From positions 1 through 8,825 of the forward strand of contig CBFIHP010000053.1 of NCBI GenBank assembly GCA_965662355.1: a DNA stretch of 8,825 bases. The letters are read 5' to 3'. Shown here piece after piece: positions 1 through 4,612 of the stretch (within the stretch, counting starts at the first letter, position 1; every line of letters begins with the position of its first letter). This DNA is from GCA-2683825 sp965662355. GTDB lineage: Bacteria; Planctomycetota; UBA1135; GCA-002686595. The notes under the pieces are model-generated. The model saw nothing but the letters and a program-made list of their open reading frames with translations. It was not told the origin of the DNA and did no database searches. Made by a program: the position numbers and the translations under genes.

Positions 1-129
1 CACCGCCTTTTTTTTTGGGGCGTTGGTGCACGAATCCGGGGCGGTGTACGCTCGATCGGGCCCAAAGCCACTGGCGGCGAGGCATCTGCCGGCCCCACCC
101 GATTCATGCACCTACGCCGCAACAACGCC

Positions 130-181
130 GTTTGTCGCCACCCAAGCCGTGATCGGTGGCCGGGAGTGTGCGGCGACAAAC
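130..181. repeat. Spaced 10-bp inverted repeat
   Basis: The arms 'gtttgtcgcc' (130-139) and 'ggcgacaaac' (172-181) are perfect reverse complements separated by 32 bases. The right arm overlaps the first bases of the long-range inverted repeat arm at 176-199. It could be a hairpin or a pair of protein-binding half-sites; the sequence alone does not decide. Confidence 0.55.
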
Positions 182-199
182 CTGGTTCGGTAACGCCTC
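176..199 (+). repeat. Left arm of 24-bp inverted repeat flanking a gene
   Basis: Bases 176-199 match the reverse complement of 1575-1598 at 23 of 24 positions, with an uninterrupted 20-bp match between 176-195 and 1579-1598. The two arms bracket the secreted beta-helix gene at 344-1564. No direct target-site duplication is visible outside the arms and no transposase lies between them, so calling it an insertion sequence is not justified. Confidence 0.8.
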
Positions 200-237
200 A
201 AGAGATGAGCTGCTAGCGAGCGAAGAGCTGCAGGGAC

Positions 238-269
238 GGAGCCACCTGCTACCGGAGCCACTTGCTACC
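238..269 (+). repeat. 16-bp tandem duplication
   Basis: Two adjacent 16-base units, 'ggagccacctgctacc' (238-253) and 'ggagccacttgctacc' (254-269), differ at one base. They lie 75-106 bases before the TTG start at 344. The unit length is not a multiple of three and no gene covers it, so it may be a duplicated operator or a replication-slippage product. Confidence 0.75.
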
Positions 270-270
270 A

Positions 271-285
271 TTGTCCGCGGGACAA
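271..285. promoter_or_regulatory. Operator-like hyphenated palindrome
   Basis: Bases 271-285 read 'ttgtccgcgggacaa', a perfect 6-bp inverted repeat around a 3-base centre. It directly follows the 16-bp tandem duplication and sits about 60 bases before the next start codon, a plausible place for a dimeric regulator to bind. The role is inferred from symmetry and position only. Confidence 0.35.
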
Positions 286-330
286 ACCGGCTGATTCCAA
301 ACCGGCGTTGGCTTTCGGCCTCCATCCCGC

Positions 331-335
331 AGGAG
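331..335 (+). promoter_or_regulatory. Shine-Dalgarno site fixing a TTG start
   Basis: AGGAG at 331-335 is followed by eight bases and then TTG at 344-346. It is the clearest ribosome binding site in the window and decides the start of the beta-helix gene in favour of 344 over the upstream in-frame TTG at 308, which has no such site. Confidence 0.7.
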
Positions 336-343
336 AAACTACC

Positions 344-1564
344 TTGAAACAGCACTGTCTAGCGGTTCTTCTTCTTTGCTCGAGTCCCCTCGCTCAGTCG
401 GTCCTGGTCGTGGATGACGACGCGGGTCCGGGCGTCGACTTTACGAATGTCGACGATGCGGTCGACGCCGCACTCCCCGGGACGATCGTCCTCGTTCGAC
501 CGGGCCAATACTCCGAGACGATCGATGTCCTTGGAAAGTCGGTGACCCTGCAGGCCGAGCCGGGCGCTGTCTTCGGTGCGATCACGAAGATCCGGGTCTT
601 CGACTTGGACCACGACGATCGTGTCGTGATGCGAGGGATCACCATCGATGCCATCGGCGACAACTTCAACGTCGTCGTGCAAGCGACCAACAATCAGGGC
701 ACCGTTTGGTTCGAGAACTGCACGTTTATCGGCAGCAATACCGCCCTACACTCCGGTCCGGAAACCGTGGTCCTCGAGAACTCAACCAATGTGATCTTCA
801 GTGAATGTCACCTGGTAGGCGGAAACGATGCGGCCTTGAGCGCGGGTGCGGCCCTCTCCGCCCAAGACTCGTCGGTGTATCTCTTCGACACTACCCTTGA
901 AGGAGGACCCGGATTCGGGAACGGTGACGGGGCCCCTGCCATCTCACAACGGGACGGCTTTCTCTACGTGAGCGAGGGGGCGCTAACGGGTGGTACAGGG
1001 GGTGACGGTGCCGCGGGGATCTTCACCTGCTTCAGTGACGGCGGCGACGGCGGTGACGGCTTGGTCCTCACCGGCAAGAACCCCCAAGCTCGCCTGCACA
1101 ACACCTTGCTCGCAGGCGGTAGCGGCGGTCAGGTCTCACTCGAATGCACGACCTCCTCGGGCATCGACGGCGGAGCCAGCTCCACCCCAGCCGGATCCCT
1201 GGTAGCTGCGACGAGTGCAACTCGGACGTTCTGTGCCACCAGCCCCGTACGGACGGACGAGCTCGCGACTGTGGAGATCGGGGGTGTACCCGGGGAGTTT
1301 GCTTGGATTCTCTTTTCCTCCGAAGCTCAACCGGCGTTCCTTCCGGCTCTGTTTGCCAGCTTGATCCCGGCGACTCCGATCAACCAGATCTTTGCCGGCG
1401 CGTTGGATGGGACGGGAAACGCCAGCCTTCAAGTCACACCGACCCTGGCGCCGGGATTCCTGGGGAAGCTCATTGTCGCACAAGCGCTGCACTACTCTGT
1501 CCCTGAGCAGACCTTTGCCTTGGGACCGCCGACCAGCGTGGTGATTCTCGATGCCAGCTACTAG
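344..1564 (+). CDS. Secreted right-handed beta-helix type protein
   Basis: This is a 406-residue exported protein of unknown function. Starting at TTG 344 gives a short basic start (Lys2), a hydrophobic core at residues 5-12 and a likely signal peptidase I site after PLA17. The mature N-terminus, with 'VVDDDAGPG' then 'FTNVDDAVDAA', 'VLVRPGQY' and 'GKSVTLQAEPGA', is the pattern that opens parallel beta-helix (DUF1565/pectate-lyase-like) repeats in planctomycete surface proteins. Helix-like rungs run to about residue 210. Residues 216-275 are Gly/Asp-rich; GGDGGDGLV at 233-241 fits the RTX calcium-binding nonapeptide GGxGxDxUx, and 216-224 is a near match. From about residue 313 a separate C-terminal beta-domain ends in 'LHYSVPEQTFALGPPTSVVILD'. 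No catalytic residues can be assigned. It could be an adhesin, a surface-layer component or an inactive polysaccharide-binding helix. An inverted repeat flanks the gene. Confidence 0.85.
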   Translation: MKQHCLAVLLLCSSPLAQSVLVVDDDAGPGVDFTNVDDAVDAALPGTIVLVRPGQYSETIDVLGKSVTLQAEPGAVFGAITKIRVFDLDHDDRVVMRGITIDAIGDNFNVVVQATNNQGTVWFENCTFIGSNTALHSGPETVVLENSTNVIFSECHLVGGNDAALSAGAALSAQDSSVYLFDTTLEGGPGFGNGDGAPAISQRDGFLYVSEGALTGGTGGDGAAGIFTCFSDGGDGGDGLVLTGKNPQARLHNTLLAGGSGGQVSLECTTSSGIDGGASSTPAGSLVAATSATRTFCATSPVRTDELATVEIGGVPGEFAWILFSSEAQPAFLPALFASLIPATPINQIFAGALDGTGNASLQVTPTLAPGFLGKLIVAQALHYSVPEQTFALGPPTSVVILDASY

Positions 1565-1574
1565 GGGCCGTGAG

Positions 1575-1598
1575 GAGACGTTACCGAACCAGGTTTGT
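1575..1598 (-). repeat. Right arm of 24-bp inverted repeat
   Basis: This is the partner of the arm at 176-199 (23/24 identical in inverted orientation), starting ten bases after the stop codon of the beta-helix gene. A weaker look-alike, 'taccgaagcaggtt' at 2820-2833, follows the stop of the next gene at a similar distance and matches this arm at 13 of 14 positions over its core 'taccgaaccaggtt'. Confidence 0.8.
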
Positions 1599-1626
1599 AA
1601 CTCGGATGGACTCGTGAGTTCATGGC

Positions 1627-1657
1627 GTCATCCTGACGGCCCAACCGTCAAGATGAC
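1627..1657 (+). terminator. Stem-loop after the beta-helix gene
   Basis: Bases 1627-1639 pair with 1645-1657 in a 13-position stem with a single C-A mismatch, closing a five-base loop 'cccaa'. It lies 63 bases after the stop codon at 1564. No U-tract follows, so it is not a textbook intrinsic terminator; it may stabilise the 3' end or work with Rho. Confidence 0.45.
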
Positions 1658-1765
1658 CAGATGGTCGACGTAGGCCCATTCCAGGCGTACGATTGCTGCA
1701 CCAACGCCGCGGGTCATTGGAACTTCTCTGAATAAGCGAAGGAGAGCCATTCTAAGTCATTGCCA

Positions 1766-1858
1766 ATGGGCCGCTTGGAGCACTGGGAACGCGTCCGAAG
1801 GTCGGTGGACCACTACACCGCCCCCATCTCAGAAGCAGGTCGTCTAATCGTGTCATGA
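1766..1858 (+). CDS. Possible 30-codon upstream ORF
   Basis: An ATG at 1766 opens a 30-residue frame (begins MGRLEHWERVRRSVDHY, ends RLIVS) whose TGA at 1856-1858 overlaps the ATG of the hydrolase gene at 1855 as ATGA. Such overlaps commonly mean translational coupling, and the hydrolase start otherwise has a poor ribosome binding site. Against it being a gene: the nearest purine-rich site, AAGGAG at 1739-1744, is 21 bases from the ATG, or 15 from an in-frame TTG at 1760. The peptide has no recognisable features. Treat it as a candidate leader peptide. Confidence 0.25.
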   Translation: MGRLEHWERVRRSVDHYTAPISEAGRLIVS

Positions 1859-2802
1859 GCGCTGCTCGTCCCGCCGGCCGATCCGTGATTCTCGCTCTCG
1901 GGGGAGGGGCAGCACGGGGTATGGCTCACTTTGGCGTGATCCGCACACTCGAACGCGCCGGCCTTAGAATCGTTGGTGTAGCCGGGACGAGTATCGGCGC
2001 GGCTGTGGGAGGTGCCTATTTATCTGGTGCTGCGAAGGCCTACGAGGAGCGCATGCGCGCGATGCGTCGCAAGGATGTGCTCGCCTTGCTGGATCCCGGC
2101 TTGCCGACTTCGGGCCTCTTCGGAGGTGCTCGCCTTGCTGGCATCATGAGGGATCTGTGCGGCGAGCAACGGATTGAGGATCTCGAATTTCCCTTTGTCG
2201 CGGTCGCGGTCAAGCTCAGCTCGGGCACCGAGCTGCGTATCGACAGCGGTGACCTGGTAGACGCATTGCGGGCTAGCGGTTCGATTCCTGGAATTTTTCG
2301 TCCCGTGTGGTCCGAAGGTGACTGGCTTGTCGATGGTGCCTTGACCAGTCCGGTTCCACTCGGAGCTGCGCGCTCGCTCGGCTCAGCACCAATTGTTGCG
2401 GTCAATCTCAACGCTGCAAATGCGCTCGTTCCAACTTCTACCGATCAGCAAGAAACGGTGCCCATCGACGAGCCGGCCCCGGATGACACGGAAGCACTAG
2501 ATCTGCGCGGGGCGGTGACCCGGCGGCTGCGGCGCTTGCGCCTTTCCCTGGGAGGTGCGGGCGCGCCACGAAGTCCCGGCATCCTCAATTTGGTCAATGA
2601 CAGCATCATGATCATGTGCAACGAACTCTGCCGCACACAGCGCTTGCTCGATCCCCCCGCACTCTATGTCGAGCCGTGCCTGGGGGGTGTAGGCATGTTT
2701 GACCTGCATCGCACTGCGGAGGTCATAGAGGAGGGTGAGCGCGCGACTTGCGAAGCACTGGCTTCGCCTGAGGGTGCGAAGTTGCTCACTGGTGAGATCT
2801 GA
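1855..2802 (+). CDS. rssA: Patatin-like phospholipase, RssA type
   Basis: This 315-residue protein of the bacterial patatin/NTE family is predicted to be a cytoplasmic serine esterase acting on acyl esters of (lyso)phospholipids; the true substrate of RssA-type proteins is poorly known. The fold's signatures are intact: the oxyanion-hole loop GGGAARG at residues 16-22, the nucleophile elbow GTSIG at 44-48 with Ser46, and the dyad aspartate in DGA at 160-162 (Asp160). Further RssA-like features are 'LRASGSIPGIFRPV' before the Asp and a C-terminal 'P-LYVEP...FDLHR' segment; length and order match E. coli RssA (about 300 residues) as I recall it. Residues 195-235 form a polar, Asp/Arg-rich variable insert. 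There is no signal peptide or membrane segment. ATG 1855 is chosen because the conserved domain begins at residue 10; only a weak purine stretch precedes it. The symbol reflects family membership, not proven orthology. Confidence 0.9.
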   Translation: MSAARPAGRSVILALGGGAARGMAHFGVIRTLERAGLRIVGVAGTSIGAAVGGAYLSGAAKAYEERMRAMRRKDVLALLDPGLPTSGLFGGARLAGIMRDLCGEQRIEDLEFPFVAVAVKLSSGTELRIDSGDLVDALRASGSIPGIFRPVWSEGDWLVDGALTSPVPLGAARSLGSAPIVAVNLNAANALVPTSTDQQETVPIDEPAPDDTEALDLRGAVTRRLRRLRLSLGGAGAPRSPGILNLVNDSIMIMCNELCRTQRLLDPPALYVEPCLGGVGMFDLHRTAEVIEEGERATCEALASPEGAKLLTGEI

Positions 2803-2819
2803 GGCCTAGCGCAAGGCAC

Positions 2820-2908
2820 TACCGAAGCAGGTTCACACCACACACGTGCCAGGCAAGTCGCTGGAGAACGCGGCAGCCGGTCGGCCAGGTGTGTAGCTGT
2901 GAACGGTA
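2820..2908 (+). terminator. Long imperfect stem-loop after hydrolase gene
   Basis: Beginning 18 bases after the hydrolase stop, 'gttcaca' (2831-2837) pairs with 'tgtgaac' (2898-2904), 'acacac' (2840-2845) with 'gtgtgt' (2889-2894), and 'gcc' (2848-2850) with 'ggc' (2883-2885). 'accg' (2821-2824) and 'cggt' (2904-2907) may close an outer stem, although base 2904 cannot be used in both. A run of seven T follows at 2929-2935, about 20 bases later. It may be a terminator or processing structure for the hydrolase mRNA. Confidence 0.4.
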
Positions 2909-2960
2909 ATGACCCCGGCCTCCATCAGTTTTTTTATTACCCCTAAGGATCTTTATTCTC
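2905..2960 (+). promoter_or_regulatory. AT-rich patch, possible promoter
   Basis: This stands out from its GC-rich surroundings: T7 at 2929-2935, 'ggtaat' (2905-2910) inverted as 'attacc' (2936-2941), then 'ctttattctc' containing TATTCT at 2954-2959, a fair -10 match. The -35 position 17 bases upstream ('ttttta') is poor. It lies 65 bases before the ATG at 3025 and is the most likely promoter area for that gene, but the assignment is weak. Confidence 0.25.
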
Positions 2961-3024
2961 GCTCAGATTGAAGAGAGCGGCCCCCCTAGTCGCCATTCAC
3001 CCTGTCCCTCCTGGAACACTTCAA

Positions 3025-4452
3025 ATGTACAAGCAATGCCTCCTTAGCCTCGTTTTTCTGTCTGGCTTCGGCTGGAACTCCATGGCGCAAACGAGCTTTG
3101 ATCATGACCGTTTCGCTGCCCCCCCCGTCGCCGGTCCGGGGATCCTTAGCGAGGGATTTCCAGGGGTCCCGATCGTGAGCATGACCGATGTCGCCATGGG
3201 ACTCGTCCCGGGGGACGAGATCGATGCCCTTTCCTTCGGAGACGACCACATCATCGCGGTCCTGCCTCACACCATAGTCTTCTCGGTGGACAGCACATCC
3301 ACTGGTGTTGCGGGATGCGGCGTTTCCTACGAAACCAGTGTCGATACGGGCCCCGGGACACCTCCCGCCGCCGGTGGGGACATCTTCATTCAGGACCCCT
3401 CCGCACTCTACGGCAACCTGTTGGCACCGCCGTTCTTGGGCTACGGGGCGGGAACGATGACTGGTGATGAAGCGAACGCTACTTGGGGCGCACCCTGCGT
3501 CCCCGGGGCCTGTTATGACCTCGATGCTTTCGACTACAGCGTGGCGACCTCGACGACCAACGGCGTCTACTTCTCATTGGCCCCGGGTTCCCCGACACTA
3601 GGCATACTCGGCGTTACCGGCGGTGCGATCCTCTACTCGGACTTATCGGGTGCCCCTGCGGTCGTCGCGACCCTGTCCGGCGCTGGGCTGGCGGTGGCAG
3701 CCAACCTGGGCATCGCCGGACTGAACCTCGATGCGCTCAACTGTGTCGGCACCACCGGTCCCGTTGGAACGGGTGGTGGTGTCATCTCAGCCGGAATGGT
3801 GGGAATGAGCTCGACCGGTCCTCCGCCGCCGCCCAGCACCCACCTGCTCGAATTCAGTGTGGCCTTCTCGGGTGGCATCGACGCTGACGTTCTGATTCGA
3901 GTCGGAGCTGGCGCTTTTGCCATTCATACCCCCGCCTCTGTTCTCGGCTTGATGCCCTTCGACAATCTCAACGCTCTTGAAGTTACACAGCCGCTGGATC
4001 CGGACTGCCCGCCCTTGGGCGCGACCGTGTCCCACTACAATGGTGCCGGAATCAACCTCGACACCATGACGGGCAGCACGGCGGTCATTGGAAGTACCTG
4101 GACCGCAACGCTGGCACCACAACCGGCTCGCATGGGCGGTGGCTGGATCATCCTGATGCGTAGCAATCCTGCTGCAGGTCCCATCATCGACCTAGGGCCG
4201 GTGTTCGGCCTGCCCCCTGCCGGCCTCTCCGAGTTGCTCGTGGGGGGACCCGCAATCGGGACTTTCTTCGGACCACCCCATGCCGGCGGTGGTTCCGCGG
4301 TAACCTTCAGCTTGGCCATTCCTTTGAATTGCGCACTCATCGGCCGTGGGTGGTACGCCCAATCGATCGTCCTCGGTGATCTGCCGATCGGCCCAGGCGT
4401 ACTGGATCCCTGGTTTTCTTCGGCCTCCAAAGGCGTGATTGGAACCTACTAG
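3025..4452 (+). CDS. Secreted beta-rich protein, function unknown
   Basis: The product is a 475-residue predicted exported protein that I cannot assign to a functional family. ATG 3025 is chosen because it places a clean signal peptide (Lys3, hydrophobic 5-16, cleavage after SMA21) at the N-terminus; an upstream in-frame TTG at 2968 would add 19 non-conforming residues. Neither start has a strong Shine-Dalgarno site. The mature protein is low in charge and rich in Gly, Pro, Ala and Thr. A segment around residues 53-85 ('GDEIDALSFGDDH' at 63-75) and Cys-containing loops ('APCVPGACYDLDAFDY') are of a type seen in planctomycete extracellular proteins. From about residue 336 a terminal beta-domain begins ('HYNGAGINLDTMTG', 'IGSTWTATL') and ends with 'LIGRGWYAQ' at 439-446; its layout resembles the C-terminus of the protein at 344-1564. 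It may be a surface or adhesive protein. Confidence 0.82.
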   Translation: MYKQCLLSLVFLSGFGWNSMAQTSFDHDRFAAPPVAGPGILSEGFPGVPIVSMTDVAMGLVPGDEIDALSFGDDHIIAVLPHTIVFSVDSTSTGVAGCGVSYETSVDTGPGTPPAAGGDIFIQDPSALYGNLLAPPFLGYGAGTMTGDEANATWGAPCVPGACYDLDAFDYSVATSTTNGVYFSLAPGSPTLGILGVTGGAILYSDLSGAPAVVATLSGAGLAVAANLGIAGLNLDALNCVGTTGPVGTGGGVISAGMVGMSSTGPPPPPSTHLLEFSVAFSGGIDADVLIRVGAGAFAIHTPASVLGLMPFDNLNALEVTQPLDPDCPPLGATVSHYNGAGINLDTMTGSTAVIGSTWTATLAPQPARMGGGWIILMRSNPAAGPIIDLGPVFGLPPAGLSELLVGGPAIGTFFGPPHAGGGSAVTFSLAIPLNCALIGRGWYAQSIVLGDLPIGPGVLDPWFSSASKGVIGTY

Positions 4453-4463
4453 TCAACCACTTC

Positions 4464-4499
4464 CAGGGCGCGCCGATGATTCGTCGTCGGCGCGCCCTG
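4464..4499. terminator. Perfect 13-bp GC-rich hairpin between convergent genes
   Basis: 'cagggcgcgccga' (4464-4476) and 'tcggcgcgccctg' (4487-4499) are perfect reverse complements around a 10-base loop. The hairpin starts 12 bases after the stop of the plus-strand gene and lies about 114 bases past the stop of the minus-strand gene. Each arm contains the 8-bp palindrome GGCGCGCC. There is no U-tract on either side, so it is a strong hairpin that may end transcription from both directions rather than a classical intrinsic terminator. Confidence 0.7.
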
Positions 4500-4549
4500 T
4501 GCGTGTTGATGTTGCCGTTCGCAGCCTGCCGAACTGATTTCAGCAGGTG

Positions 4550-4564
4550 CCGCCCGTGGGGCGG
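4550..4564 (-). terminator. Short GC hairpin after minus-strand gene
   Basis: 'ccgccc' (4550-4555) and 'gggcgg' (4559-4564) form a 6-bp stem with a 3-base loop, 49 bases beyond the stop of the large minus-strand gene. A second small stem ('cctgc' 4525-4529 with 'gcagg' 4543-4547) lies next to it. No U-tract is present. It may contribute to ending that transcript. Confidence 0.3.
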
Positions 4565-4612
4565 GTTGGGCGTTGCCCCCATGCGGTGTGGTGGCATTTA
4601 CCTGACCAGGCT

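Larger units (their letters stand above)
1..343. other. Non-coding leader region with repeats
   Basis: No convincing gene is seen in this stretch. Short open frames on both strands here have no Shine-Dalgarno site and no recognisable protein features. It opens with a run of nine T at 8-16, which could be the U-tract of a terminator of a gene lying outside the window. Further in it holds a spaced inverted repeat (130-181), one arm of a long-range inverted repeat (176-199), a 16-bp tandem duplication (238-269), a 15-bp hyphenated palindrome (271-285), and a 9-bp direct repeat 'caaaccggc' at 283-291 and 298-306. The word GACAAACC occurs at 175-182 and 281-288, and its core appears inverted at 130-136. 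No clear -35/-10 pair was found. It is probably the promoter and leader of the gene starting at 344. Confidence 0.6.

Noticed and set aside
308..343. TTG at 308 as the start of the beta-helix gene
   Set aside because: It would add 12 residues in front of the signal peptide and has no Shine-Dalgarno site, whereas TTG 344 has AGGAG at ideal spacing.
104..355. Open frames in the leader (104-355 minus, 156-347 plus)
   Set aside because: They overlap each other and the beta-helix gene start, have Ser/Arg-rich translations without features, and cover repeats whose length is not a multiple of three.
176..1598. Insertion sequence bounded by terminal inverted repeats
   Set aside because: The enclosed gene encodes a secreted beta-helix type protein, not a transposase, and the bases just outside the arms ('gcggcg' and 'aactcg') do not form a direct duplication.
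1855..2802. Patatin-like protein as a CBASS/anti-phage effector (CapV-like)
   Set aside because: No nucleotidyltransferase cyclase or ancillary gene is adjacent, and the full-length pattern matches the housekeeping RssA type.
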